Shown here: positions 20,001 to 34,700 of the stretch, in pieces | How positions within the stretch are numbered: the stretch's first letter is position 1 | How the letters are laid out: each line of letters opens with the position of its first letter | Source of the DNA: Trichobilharzia szidati | Lineage: Eukaryota; Platyhelminthes; Trematoda; Strigeidida; Schistosomatidae | Reading direction: 5' to 3' | Assembly (NCBI GenBank): GCA_944472155.2 | Contig: OX235271.1 | Location: 69,112,416 to 69,176,415, forward strand | Length of the DNA: 64,000 nt | Position numbers and translations under genes: made by a program | Notes under the pieces: model-generated | Databases searched by the model: none | Told to the model about the DNA's origin: nothing | The model's input: the letters and a program-made list of their open reading frames with translations, nothing else

Positions 20001-23000
20001 AACAATATTAGTATTATTATTGTTGTTATGACTGGTTGTATTATTGTCAACTGAATTCATTTCGATGTCACCATCTGGTGTCTGATAAAAAAAAAGAAAA
20101 TTACAACAAAGGAGAGAATAAGTGGGAAAGGTCAAGAAAGAACTCTAAACCTCTGAGGAGTATACATTATAAAATTGAGGAGTATGATACAAAGATCAAA
20201 AAAAGAGAAAAATTCTCATCGAATTTGATTTTATAAAATAGAATCACCTTTTGCAATGATAAAAGGTTAAATCAAAGGCTATGGAAGTTCAAGCTGTGTA
20301 AATTCTGTTCACATGACTGCCTGACTGACTGCAGAAGAATTGAAAGATGTCGATGTACAGACATACATACATACAATCAAACACACTAACACGGAACATA
20401 CATACACACATATATATACACTTACAAAATTAGAGTATGACTGACAGGTATGATAACATGACTGGCCAAATAACAGCTATTATTGTGCATAAATGACTAT
20501 GTACGTGTGTATGTATGTGTGTGTGTGTTAAAAACAAAGGGGGGTGAATAAAAATCGCTCATGTATATTGAAGCGTAACTACAATACTAATAGGGGGTGC
20601 AAAAGAAGAATTGATAATTTAATTTTAAAAAATAAAACGATTTAAGAAAACAACACTACACTACTTTTAAGTAGTCTGGGTATTGTGGAACTTCATAACT
20701 TGCATGTAATTTTTATGCATGCCAGCAGACAAAAGATATTGAAACAAGAAATTACTTCTTGAGAGCACTCATAGTGAATAAGCCATCTTATATACACATG
20801 CGGCAAGGGAAAACGCTTAACTATACTACTCAGAATTCAGACACACGTGTAACATTTTCTTGCCTTAGGAAAACTGGGACATTCAACACCAAACAAAGAG
20901 TCATACTATTATTATTATTCCCCTGTGTCTCGAATGAAATAAAGGACTTCATCAGCGTAGTATCTCAATTTTATTCTATTCTTTGCAGACCATAACTGCA
21001 CATATGACTGGAATCTTCTCCCTTACACTGAGTGCAGTAGACTTCTACATAGGTTTCAGAGTGATGAAGGTCTGTCTAGCTTTTGTAGTCTTGGCTGCTA
21101 GCTTTGACACCTTCATCTGTGCCACTTCTAGTTGAAACGGTGTTGCCTAGGTAAGCGACACAGGTGGCTCCCTTCAAATTTCTCCCACTGGTAGTCATTG
21201 ATGTTTGTTACTGTGGTTTAGGGATCTTCATTGTGTCTCTGCCTTCTCTACGTTCACTTGGGGTCCTGCTTTGGCTGATGCTGCTGCTTCTTATTCTGGC
21301 AACCTATTGGTTTTCGCCTGTATGTCTTCAAGTCTGTGAGGAATTAGACATCAATCATCCATGAAATCCAAAGATTATTGAGAGTAGTCTAAAAGAAGTC
21401 ACCTCTTTCATTCACTTAAGGCAACATCGTTTTACAACTACAGGCGGCACAGATAACGATGTCGAAAACAGCAGCCAAGATTCAGAAGGCATGACAAATC
21501 CTCACTGCTATAAAAGCTATGGAAATCGAATGTATTCAGCATAAGGAACCAAATTCGCATTTTTGACACTTTATGTCAAGTCAATGCTTCAAAGACTTGG
21601 GGTGTGTACACATCACGGAAAGCATTTCCAACAGGCGACTGTAGATTCACATCAACCAACAGCCACCTTCACCCGATAACTGAAGATCGTATGGTTAAAA
21701 AGGATTTGTAACAATGAATTCTGTCAACAAATCAACCAGCTCCCTATTGCACAAAAAATATACAAAAGAAAATGGAGATGAGTAGATGAGGTCATACACG
21801 CTGAGTGACATCACATGCTACTAGGTCCCCGAATGGAATACAAATGATGAACGACGAGTTGGGTGTAAGGAGTAGATGAAGTCTTATAGGCAGATATGGA
21901 GCCAGGTAAAAAAGAGAAGGCAGAGAACAAAGTGAAATGCAGGTGGGCTGTTGAAGCCCTTTATTCTACAGAGAGAACCCCAGAGAATAATAATAATAAT
22001 GACTATACCCAACGCGAAATGTAGCAATACATTCCGGTCAGATCAAGAACACACATAGCAGAACAATTTTTTTTAAGTAGAATAATTCGATTAGTGTCGT
22101 TAAAACAAGATACATGCTTAACTGACTAGAAATCGTGAATAAGAAATCAAATGCAACACAACAACGTGTATCAAACGTTGATGGTACCTGACCGAGTACT
22201 TTCAACCTAACCAGTTCACTAAAAACAGCGAACGTTAGAAATTAACATCGAATCGCGATGTAATTATAGGCTATTGACTTTATGGATTTATTCAATCCTG
22301 AGTGTAGGGAAACTGTTAACATTTAGATTGCTAAATTATTATCTAGATTGTAAGCTCCGTGAGACTAGGGGGGCAATCGAAGTTACCTGAATGTCCTAGT
22401 AGTAGGAACAACTAAAACTAGTTCATAAAGATGCACCCACTGGGATTCGAACCCAGGACCTTCCGGTTACAAGGCAAGCTCGTATACCATTCAGCCACTG
22501 GGACCCGATTCAATGGCCAACTCATGAATTCTAACTTCTACCAATTCGTGATTTAGCGCAACCCCAACCATTGTCGTTGGTGGGACATCCATCCACACAC
22601 GTGACTTCTAATTGGACCTCACTGGTCACAACTTCTCACTATAACTCCAGGAAACTCCATCCTATAGCAAGTCACTACCGAGCATCAGATTAATTTTCTA
22701 TAGTCTGGTTTGTAAGGGTTAGTTATGTTTTAGTGAGTTGATCACGGATTGATATTAGTTAGAGAACCATTGAAAACCAGGGAGTACTGGACAGCTGCTG
22801 TTTCATCCTAGTTTGGGAATCATCGGCAGTGCGCACCCACTGGGATTCGATGCAACTAGGATGAAACAGCAGCTGTCCAGTACTCCTGTTTTCAATGGTT
22901 CAGATAATACAAATGCACCAATAATAAAGAAAGCGATAGATCACTGATCCCTTAAACTCAAAATAAACAAGTTAACCATAGGTACACAATTCTAAATTGA

Positions 23001-26000
23001 CTGACTGACTGGTTTCAACATAGAACTTTGCACCGATGTGCAGCAGTTCGAGTCGCCACACTCCATGTAGCACACAAAGCAAGAGAAGAAAGTAAAAACA
23101 AACGCAAAATAAAGACAGTAAACAGATATATGAGGTGAAAAGAATAGTAATATCGAAAAACAATATAGTTTTATTGGGTATTATAAGTCACAAGGAGTGG
23201 ATGCATCTGTGCCAGTCACTGAGAACGACTTTGAGCCATATCACTAATTGTTTCCAGCCATTGGTGTTTATCATCCTGAGGACCCCAACCAGTCAGGAAG
23301 TTTACACCTTCCTGCGTGACTGGCTGGCTTAAACTAACTGTTGTAGATTTCATTGACTGATGAAGCCATGTTGGTTTTGGTTTGACCACCATTGACTTGC
23401 TGTTTTCCAACCTGACCCTATGTCAGCTATTATTATGCGTCGAGCAAGACGATATCTAAACATGCATGCGTAACGCATGTCCTAACCATTTCTCTCAATC
23501 GATGTAACTTCACGCACTCATCGATTGACTTCCCTCCCTATCTAAACCTGGACGCCTAACTTCAGTATTGGTCACCCTATTACACCACTTCACACGGGAG
23601 ATAGAGCGCAGGCACCTATGATCAAAGACAGCTAGTCTTTTCATGTCTTCCACTTTCAATGACCCGTTCTCACTAGCAGCAATAAAGGAGGACGGAGCGG
23701 ACTGTTGAGCAGTACACATGCCCTTTGGTCGATAGTCGGATATCACATCTACGCCAGAGACAGCGTAAACTGGTATATGCGAAACGAGCCTTCTGTATCC
23801 GTGCTGAGATTTCATCAGAGACCAACCAGCTGGCGTTGGCTGATGCAACTTCCCAAATAAGTGAAGTGGTAAAAACGCTATACCACTTCACTCCCTATTT
23901 CTAAGCTAGGAGTCAGTGCAGTTCAGTCCTGTAGCCTGATCATCTTACATTTGGCGGGAGCGAATCGCATGCCGAACATTCGCAGATTGCAGCTCAACGT
24001 GTTCAGAAGATTCTGCATTTTGTCAGCGTCTTCACCTAGAAGCACTTCTAAATACCCGCGTATTTTCATCTGCGATTAGTTATGCAGGTGATCACGCTAA
24101 ATCAACAAATGTTTTCGTATTCACCCTGATCAGATCACATCATATTCAAAATAGTGTCACAATCGTCAATCAGTTGAGTATACATGAAGTCGACTTTCAA
24201 CTACTAATTCCAAGATTTCTTTAATCAACTTATTAGAACAGCAGTAGTATATTCAGTCTTTAGAACTGAGTGAGTGAATTTTCTACACAAAACTTTGCAG
24301 AAAAGTGAAACAGTTCAAGTTGCCACATTCCATGTAGCATACAACAACACAAAGGTAGGGAAAAAAATCCAAAACAACTTTAATGAGAGGAACTGTTCGT
24401 GAGAATGAATAAATACATGAGACATTAATGGTAAACAGGAGATCACAAAGGGTGAATGCAACTGCACCACTTAACATCTAAAGGATCCCAGTCAGGCAGT
24501 GGACACCTCCTCCTATGTGAATAGAACCAACAATCAAAGCTCTTATGGATGGATGTCACGTTTTTATGTGAACTCCCCGCCCCCAAGTCTTCTCCAGCCT
24601 AATCCTATGTCAGCTCATATTAACTCGAGGAGGAAGGCGATGTGTTGGCATTAAACTTTTCGCAAAACATAAAAGGTTCAACACAATATGCACAACTATA
24701 ACCATCCAAATATTATTTAGAATGTGACAGAAGATATAAATCGTAGAATAGGAATGATATGATAAAAAGCAAACACAAGTGTGTTTGGCAGTAGAAGAAG
24801 CAAAGGAGCTTACATCATTCACTCCACTTGGTAATCCAATAGAATGTGATTTGAACTGATGATTCACTGTACCAGTTATATTGATTGGCCCACCTGATTT
24901 TATATCTGTGTCAACTGGAATTGTACTGTTCGTTTGATGAGCACGTAGAGTTGTAACAGGACGTTCTATGAAAAGAAAGAAAAGAGAATGATTAGAATTT
25001 CAATTTTTTTTAATTATTTAAATTGAAATCACTTATTTACAAGAATCAGATAAAATCTTGACATCTAAAAGATGAGAAAAAATTGCTATACAAAAGTGAT
25101 ATATATACCACTAAGAAAGGTTAAATATGTAGTTAGCAAAAGTGTGCATTAGTTAGTGACAAGCTAGAATTTCCTGTTTTTCCATTCCTTTGCGTTCCAA
25201 CTTAGATATAGGGCTGTGAAGTTTCAGTAGTGGCATTGGTGTATAGTACGAGGTGAGGTTGTTGCTAGCCTCACACCCAACCTCCCCTCTTTACCGGGCT
25301 TACTAGCGGCTGAGCAACGTCTAGGAGTGCATCGGCCGGGAATCCAGCCAGGGCCAACTACACCACCGATGCAAAAGTGTGTGTTAATCAGTTACACGGT
25401 TGGATGAACATTAAAAACGACTTTCCGATTAGAATTAATGGTCAGAGTTGAATTGGGCTGTTTTATACTAGTTAGGAAGTAATTTCTTACAGTAGTAAAG
25501 TTGACACCATGAACATCAGATGGAACATCCCTGAAAGTATGTTACTCATTGATACCCGGGATTAAGTAATCCCACTTTTAAAACTTTTATAAGTTAGCTA
25601 AGGCATAAGGGTGTATGTAACAATAAGGGTAGCATTCACTGATCACTGGGGTATAACACACTTATTGTAATTGATTTGTTACTGAGCAGCAGTTCATTTT
25701 GTCCTCCTTCATGACTATGGAGATATGGCCATTGAAAGTGGGAGATATAAAGAAGCTAGCTAGCCTTGACTACAGACAGGCGTTTGCCTTCTACTTCCCT
25801 TGATAAGTAGTACATTATGGTCACGAATACAGAGGGCTAGGTTCGCATATGCCAGTTTACGCCGTTTCTGGTGTAGACGCGATATCCGACTATCGACCAA
25901 AGGGCGTGTGTACTGCTCAACAGTCCGCTCCGTCCTCCTTTATTGCTACGAGTGAGAACTGGTCATTGAAAGTGGAAGACATGAAAACATTAGCTGTCTT

Positions 26001-28753
26001 TGATCATAGATGCATGCGTTCTATCTCCCGTGTGAAGTGGTATAATAAGGTGAGCAATATTGAGGTTAGGCATCGGTCGAGTACTAGGTAAGGCGGGGAA
26101 ATCAATCGACGAGGCTGTGAAATTACATCAACTGAGATGGTTAGGACATGTATTACGTATGCCTAGTCATCGCCTTCCTCGAAAGAAAATGTTAGCTGAT
26201 ATAGGGTCAGGCTGGAAAAGCGCTAGCGGCGGTCAAACCAAAACATGGCACCAGTCAATGAAATCCACAACAGTTAGTCTAAGCCACGTAGGAAGATGTA
26301 GACTTCCTGGTTGGGGTCCTCGGGATGGTAAAAACCAATGGTCGGAAACAATTGGTGACATGGCTCAAAATCGTCCTCAATGACTGGCGCAGATGCATCC
26401 ACTCCTTGTGACTTATGATTTCCAAGTAAACTGTTTTGTTCTCCGTTATTACTATTCCTTTGTCTCACACCTCTGTTTACTGTTTATATTATGCATTTCT
26501 TCTACTTTCTTCTCTTGCTTTGCGTGCTACATGGATTGTGGCGACTTGAACTGCCGCACATATGTGCAAAGTTCTATGGTGAAAACCGACCGACCGACAT
26601 TATGGTCAGCAATATTGAGGTTAGGGTACAGAGTGTTCAGTAAGGAGGGTAAGTTGGGGAGGTTGTAAACCTACATTGATTCAGATGTATAGGGCAACCA
26701 TTACGCGTATAGAGCCACCACCACCTTCCTTGATGAATAATCTTAGCTGGCATAGGATTAGAATGGAAATGACTTAAAGGGGGGGGGGGGCAAACGAAAA
26801 CTTGGGATAAGTCCATGAATTATTTGACAGTTGGTTTGAGTCAGACACACATAGGTAGGTAGGTGTGTAGACCACCTGGTTGAGATCATTGGAGATGCTA
26901 AGACCCAACAACTGGAGACTGCTGGTGATATAGCTAAGAATCCTTCTCAATAACACAAAGGTATTCCCTCTTTTTGACCTCTAATATTCATTAAATCCTC
27001 GTGATTTTCGAATTCTTTCCTCCCGAACATTTTCGCTTATTAAAGTTCCTTTGATTCGCTACCTTTGTGTGTGTGTTTGTGGTATGTGCAGTATAGCAAC
27101 CTTGAAATGTTGCATTTCTGTGCAAAGTTCTACATTGAAACTCAGTCAGCAGTTGATTTATTGAAATAGCACAATAGTTTGAGTTGTGCGTCGGTGGCAC
27201 AGTGGTTAGGACTCTCGTCGACCATGCATATGGTCCGGGGTTCGATCTCCTGCCGACGCACACCTGATATCTATGGTCGGCCTACAAAATTTGGGCTACC
27301 GATATCACATGCTGAAAATTCCATACTTGTACCAAAAATACGGTGTAGAATCAAGCTATTATGAAAAAAAAATCAAAATTATCAGTCAGGTTTGTAATGT
27401 GGCCACCATTCTAGGTAGCTTGCCATCACGGTGCCAACTAGCACGAAACCTAGATCCAAGGCTTCCTGTCGATTGCCTCCAACCATCTCATATCATCAAA
27501 TCAGTGTTAATATCTGTTGCTTATCACTGGATACAGAAAATGTCAGCTCGAACACACCGTAACTAAGATTGTAAAGAAACGAATGCCATATTGATACTAT
27601 TTTGATTACCGATAGCTATGTGAAGCGTCTATGAAGTAATCTTTCTCTCAGAAAACATTCGATTCCAGTTTGCATGCTCCTACAGGATCTAATACCTGAC
27701 ACACACACATGCACATTCAAAGAGCATCAGAAACACAATGATCATTCCCAAAATTAATAAATTCCTAACTGAAAAAAATGCACATATAGTATGTGTGTGC
27801 GTGTGAAGATAATAACATCGATCGAATGCTTTTCAGTTAAATAGTGATCACTCTATCTATCCTTTTCACAATATATGAATAACAATAATAATAATAGTAA
27901 TAGTAATAACTGTAAGTTCATCGGCAGAATGTGCAACTATATATGAAAACATACATGAATAAAATGGAATAGCATATATGCCGTTTATTACAAAAAATCA
28001 ATATATATATATATGTATATATATATATAGTGTATACATACATACAAACAAAATTATTGATTTTGAGAATTTGACACAAATCTGGCCACAGATGTCAAAT
28101 AAATTTTGCTATAATGTGTATCGATCGATCGGTTATGTTTTTAGTAGTGATGATGAACAACGCGTATAAAGTCTAGTCTAGCCTGAATATGTAACCAGTT
28201 AATTGCATACTAGAGGAAGCGGAACAGAGAGAGAGCCTGATACAAAAGTTGAAATATGACGAATAACTCTCCAGCAAATTGATTTTATCATCATTATATA
28301 TACATACGGGTAGTAGTGTATATATTGACAGATATGAGTAATATATACCAGGGAATTAAAATGTCTTCCCTCTATACTGTATGAAGAGTTTCGTGGTTCA
28401 GTGTAGGTAGTCACCTCCAAGAAGAGCGTTAGAATACAATAAGTAATACACAAAAGAGCACCATCGAATGAAATAGACTCATAAAGAGCATATATATAGG
28501 AGTGTAAACTACCTCATATTGTTTTCGGCACTGGAAGAAACAAGGAAACAACAGTATGATGACTGTTGATTTAGATATTGTGCCGTACCTGAAAACGTTT
28601 CTAGCCATTGTGTCTCGATTTCTCAGACTCCATTGAGGAAATTTGTGTTGTAGTACAGTGCCACTTCATCGAGTAATCACTGCTTTCCATCCCCGCAGTA
28701 TTTACAGGGTTAGAGAGCGGCGAATAGTATGGAAAACGGTATGATGGTATCCG

Positions 28754-28790
<37 letters not shown>

Positions 28791-31700
28791 GAAGCTACAG
28801 AATCCTATGTCCTACTAATTTTTGTGAGGCGAAAAATTGCATTTAGTTCAAACACGCGGTTGGAATTCAGAATTAACTACATTAAATATCACTGCTGGAT
28901 GTCAGCAGTCCTACAAAGACATCGATACTCAAAACATGTTCAGTTGTCGCATATCCACATCTTAGGGAGGACAGGTATCACAAACGTAGACAATGATAAG
29001 ACACACTAAAGCGCCGTAAACACGACTGATTTTAGCAGTGAGTGAATGCATGCACCTGTTCCTCTCAGCCCTGAAACTGCATACTGACGGTTTAACGGAT
29101 TTTTGTGAGATAGCAGGTGAACTCTACCACAGCTGAGCACAACCACCTGCCTTTATAGCTTCCCAAAGAATATCATCGACAACAAAGTAAGAACAACCCG
29201 GTCTAACTAAAAAGTTAGTTATGTATACTCTAACTCATCCTGATATCTTTAAGTGTAGGAATTTGAGAATATCCCTAGACCGGAATAATTCACTGTTACA
29301 GCCACTATGTCAAGACATTATAAGGTTTCTTATAGAACACATGAACCCAACACCTAACAATATGTCGAAAGACCTCAAATTACTGTTTTCATGATTCAGA
29401 CGCACAAGAAAATACTCCAAAAAATTTACATACACTCTATCACTAGAAAGGAATAAGGATCTAAAAATGACCAAATTGTCAAACAATTTACATTAGGATA
29501 TTTAACAGGAGTGAGTTAGCCGGGAGTAGAACTCGAAAGACGTGTATGGTTGACAGGCATTCTACCACTGAAGCACAGACGAACAAGTGTGTTATGTATG
29601 CCTAGTCATCGCCTTCCTCGACGGACAATGTTAGCTGACATAGGGTCAGGCTGGAAAAGAGCTAGCAGCGGTCAAACCAAAACCAAATGGCTTCATCAGT
29701 CAGTCACGCAGGAAGGTGTATCCATCCTGACTGGTTGGGTTCCTCGGAACCGTAAAAACCAATGGATGGAAACAATTGGTGATATGGCTGAAAATCGTTC
29801 TCAATGGATAGCGCAGATGAAGGTAGTCATTCATAATGCATAGAAATATGTACAAGTACTTTAATCGATACATGTGCTCGCAACTGAACTGTTAATTTGC
29901 GTTCATCGTACAGTAATCTACGCTTAACATCTATGTTACCTAGGCAACAGATGTTTATCAGGCCACCAAGAGGATAAAGACAGTAGTGTGACTGAAAACT
30001 TGTAACGGCGTCTCTTCTTTAGCCAGTTAGAATATCTTATATAGACACACTGGATATTCACACTTTGAGTAAAAGAAGCAAACATGGAAAAAACCCGATT
30101 GGTACGGAATTCAACATGCACAATATTCCTTTGAGTAGACGAGTATTATTACTATTATTATATTATTATTATTGTTTCCTTTAATTCCTAGAGGAACATA
30201 GGGCTTCAGCCGTGTGTCTCCATTGCGTTCGGTTCTCCGCTACAGTTTTCACCTGACTCCAAGTCTGCTCACACGTTTTCATCTCCTCTTCACATGACCT
30301 CCTCCAAGTCACCCTTGCACTGACGACCAACTCGCCGCTTCCAAGTCGATCGGGTTCCACTCGAGCAATGGCTTGTCTAGTGATGTGACTTGATGGTTTC
30401 CTCAGAGTATGGCCAATCCACCTCCACTTCATCCTGCCTATTTGTTTCACAATCGGTTCCTGCTGGGTTGGTTCGCTCCCAGAGATCCCTCACTATTGCT
30501 GATCTTTTCTGGCCGGCCATCTGATCTTGAGTATTGAGCGAAGACAGCTGTTGATGAAGGTCTGTAGTTTGTTTGAGATGCTCTTTATGACGCACCAAGT
30601 CTCTGATCCGTATAGTGAGTAGCACTGACTTCACACTGGAGTTGAAAATCCGGATGTTATTTTTGATTCTGAGTGCTGTTGACCTCCACACAGACTTGAG
30701 AGTAGTGAAAGCTTGTCTTGCTTTTCCGATCCTCACTTTGATATCCTCGTCAGTCCCGCCTTTAGTTGAAACGATGCTTCCCAGGTGGGTAAAGGAAGTT
30801 GTTTCTTTCAGGTTCCTCCCATTTATGCGGATTGCTGTCTGTTGTTGTTGTTGCTGCTGTTGGTGTTGCCCAGGAATCTTCATCACCTCTGTCTTCTCTG
30901 TGTTCACCTGAAGTCCTATCTTCTCCGGATGCTTCTTCTGCCAACTTGTTGCTTTTCGCTTGCATATCTTCCAGTTTGTGGGAAATCAGACATATATCAT
31001 CGGCGAAGTCCAGATCCTCCAAGTTTTTTGTGTGAGTCTATTTCATGCCTGTTTCCTCATTGCCCGCTGTTTGGATCAATGCAAGAACACTAGACGATCT
31101 GGATTTCATACAAACTCGAAGATCTACAAGCGGACATCAATAAGTCAGCAAAGAGACAGATATTTAAATGCACATAGAGAAGACAGATGATGAAGACACC
31201 TAAACAACGACGACGACAACGACAACAACAAGCGTCAATCATCGTCAACGGGAGAAATGTAAGAGAAGTCATCTCTTTCACTTATCTAGACAGCATAGAT
31301 GAGAATATTAAAGCCCGCCAAGATCGGGAAAGTAAGACAAACCTTCATTAGTGTAGAAATCTGTTACACTCAACATTAGGGACAAGATCCAGCTTTTCAA
31401 CACTTATGTCAAGTTATTTAGTGCTTTGCTTTGGCTGGTGTAGACTTTCATCAATAGCTGTCCCCTAGGCTGCTTCTGCACTAAAGATCAGATAGCCTAC
31501 CAGAAAGGATAAGCAACACGGAACTCTGGTAGGAAGTGGACCAATCACGAGTCAGTCTATTACCCAAAAAATATGCAGAAAGAAAAGGAGATTGTGTTGG
31601 ACATACACTGAGAAGACCGATGAGTGACATCAGGCGTCATGTAAAAGACCTCTAGTGGAACCCAGATAGAAAGCAACAAGTTGAAAGTGGGTCCAACAGT

Positions 31701-34700
31701 GAGAGATAGAAATGAAAGCTTATGGACAATTGTGGAGCCAGTGTTCCATTTAGAATCAATAATAATATTTCTCTGACTTGTTGGGAGGTCCAAGCGGTTC
31801 ATAATGACGTAATAACATCAAGACAAAGAAGTATAAATTGATGGATTCCCCCAATTACAAGTAGCCAATTTTAAGATGATCTCTACTGAGGCGAGTGAGA
31901 CAAAGGAACAGCATAATATAATGGAATTATAATATAAACTATGCGACCGATAGCTGCTACCTTGATGTGGTGGTCGGGCCTGCACATCGCGATGACCCAA
32001 CAAGCTACACTGGCTGGAACTTATGTTCCTGCAGGTCCTACCATGCCAGGAAGGTTGTAAGGATAGCGATTAGACTAAAAGCAGTTACCCGCATTGTGTA
32101 AGAATCTTTCCTACACTATGCTGGGGGTCTGAGGGCGAAGTCGTACAGATGGGGAACATGGGTGTAACAGCAGTGAGGTGTTTCACTCAGATGACCAGCA
32201 TGCCAGATATGTTGTCTCTCCACTCCGAAGAGAGGGGTTAGAAAAGGTCGACCCCAAAAATTGTACATCCCGACTTACCTTACAGTGGACCGTAACCGGC
32301 GGTAAGTTTACTAATACGGAACCAATCCCAGAAACCAGGTCGTGTGTGACCGGCCTCGAGCAGTTGTCCCCTGGACTCTGCGGTCACACAACACTAACCC
32401 TCTTTCTGTTTCAGGTACCCAAAGAATCAATCAACTTCCACGGTTTGGGCAGCCGGGAAGTAACAACCGCCCACACACTTCCAAAAGCACACGAGTCCTT
32501 CAGTAGGAACAAAATACACTGTATTTATCCTTTTTGTATTCAGGTTGAAAGACGTACATTACAGTGATTTTCAGTCTCTAGTTTTCCATGGTTTGCATGA
32601 ATGTAGCAAAATTCTATGAAATAGTTATCCCCACTAGGCTTATTGTAAAAATAAACAGAACACCCTATCCTTCTCAAAGGGAGAAAGCAAATACGAGACT
32701 GAGAAAATGATGACAGCCAACACACTGGCAGTACACAGAGAGATGCAGTAAGCTCAAGCATAGTATATGTGAATGGTATAAAGACAAAGAACTTGTCAAC
32801 CACACAGTTGAAAATGATTAGAGTGTTACCACCATCAGTAGTAGCATGTCATGTGACTGTAAACCTCCTGTATCACGTGGTTTCGAAAACAGTAATAGAA
32901 AGAAACAAACAAGTCGATATTCCGTGAAGAAAGAATAATAATTGTTGTCGTTATTGTTAGTTAGGTAATAACGAGAAAACCAACTACGGTTCATAACGTC
33001 ATTTAACAGAATGATAATAATATTAATAATAATGATAAACAAGTTACCTTTAGAGTCAATAGTTTTCAGTCCACCATAACGTTTCCAGTATGACCAACAA
33101 CCAGCACATAAACGAGAATTATTGTTAGATGTACCCCATATATACCATTGATGAGAATTAGCAGCTTTAAAAAATGATGAGGAAAAAAGTATGTTTCTCT
33201 TTAAAAATCAATTTTGATACAAAAGACAGTAGAGTGATCTTCAAAAGCAAAGTATAACAGAACACAAAACAGGGTTCACTATTCTGAACACATCGGTGTA
33301 GAAGGGGAATACAGAGAAGTCCCATCTGACCTATACTCACTTAACCCAACTAGCATTAACATGCTTACATTAACTAAGCTGTTATAGTTTATTGAATAAA
33401 TAAAGAAACATTGTACCCAGTGTGTCTGAATTGGCATTATTATTATTATTATTTGCATGATAAAAAGTTGGGTGATTTACTTCCCAAACAATACGGGATA
33501 AGATTTCAGCTGGACTATAAAGAAATGGATAAATTACTGAACGATCCACGATTCTAAGACAATCAAATTATGAGCGAACTTAAAAATACCATACGACAAG
33601 TGAAATTTGGATCAAATCTTAGTGCTTAACTTTCGAGGTAGCACACATATTGAAACACATCAGATTGCTTGATGTTTCAATCAATCACCTTAGAGTTTAA
33701 ATGTTCTTAACCACATATAATATTTCCAACATGTTGCAAACCTTTATCAACAACTGTCTTCACTCTATACTGAAGATCAGATGGCCGGAAAGAATCAACA
33801 ACAAGAAACTATGGGAACAAACAAGACAAGAACCAATCGCCCAACAAATATGCAGAAGAAAGTGGAGATGGATTGGACACTCGCTGAGGAGGCCGTTGGA
33901 TGACATCGCGCATCAGGCCATAGCTCGAGTGGAACCCGAAAGGGAAGCGGCGAGTGGGACGTCCAAGGGTGACATGGAGGAGATCGTGTGAAGAGGAGTC
34001 GGACTAACAGTGTGGACTAACACGGATGCAGGTGAAAAGTACAGCAGAAGACAGAAGCAAGTGGAGACGTGCAGTTGAAGCCCTATGTTCCACTAGGAAC
34101 CCAAGGGAACAATAAATAATGAAAATAAACCAAACATGCATTGTTGATTCAAAAGACAAACTTCAGGATGAGAAATTGAGTAAACATTCTACTACCATCT
34201 ATTCTCCAAACCTTAATGTCTAATCGTAAGAAAAGCATGCCACCAGTGACACAGTTAAGCTTTTGCTACTGCACTCAGATTACGGAACAAGATTTGGATT
34301 TTCAACACTATTGTTAAGTCAGTAATTCTATATGGTTCAAAGACTTAATGCACGTGTCACATAAAGGATTTCCAAGAAAATGCGGACTTTCCCCAACAGC
34401 TGAGTACTGAATATTAAATGACCAAAAAGAAACTCGTAACTAATCAATCAGGAACCTATCGACCGAGAAATACGTAGAAGAAAGTGGCAATGGACTGGAC
34501 ATACGCCAGGGAGACCATTGATTGTCAGAACCTCAAGTGGAACCTGAATGCAGAACGATTTGTCAGGGAGATGGCGTGAAGACATAATAAAAGCCGTCTA
34601 AAACACACTACAGAGAATAAAGTGAACTGGAGATTCGCTTCTGAAGATTTATGTTCCACTCAGAACCCAAGGGAAGTGTGAACATTGAAATGAGTCATCA

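Noticed and set aside
21010..22000. Twin-priming inversion of one RTE insertion
   Set aside because: The inverted and direct parts overlap in element coordinates, whereas twin priming gives abutting, non-overlapping parts. Two separate copies fit better.
27186..27262. Functional tRNA gene
   Set aside because: The acceptor stem is good, but the anticodon arm has a wrong loop size, the sequence is followed by a SINE body with an A-rich end, and several diverged copies exist. It is a SINE head.
28757..28788. CRISPR-like or regulatory array
   Set aside because: A plain (TA)n microsatellite in a eukaryotic intron.
32178..32567. 129-residue open frame
   Set aside because: The residue pattern does not match any family I know and it lies in a repeat-like stretch. 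Not called as a gene.
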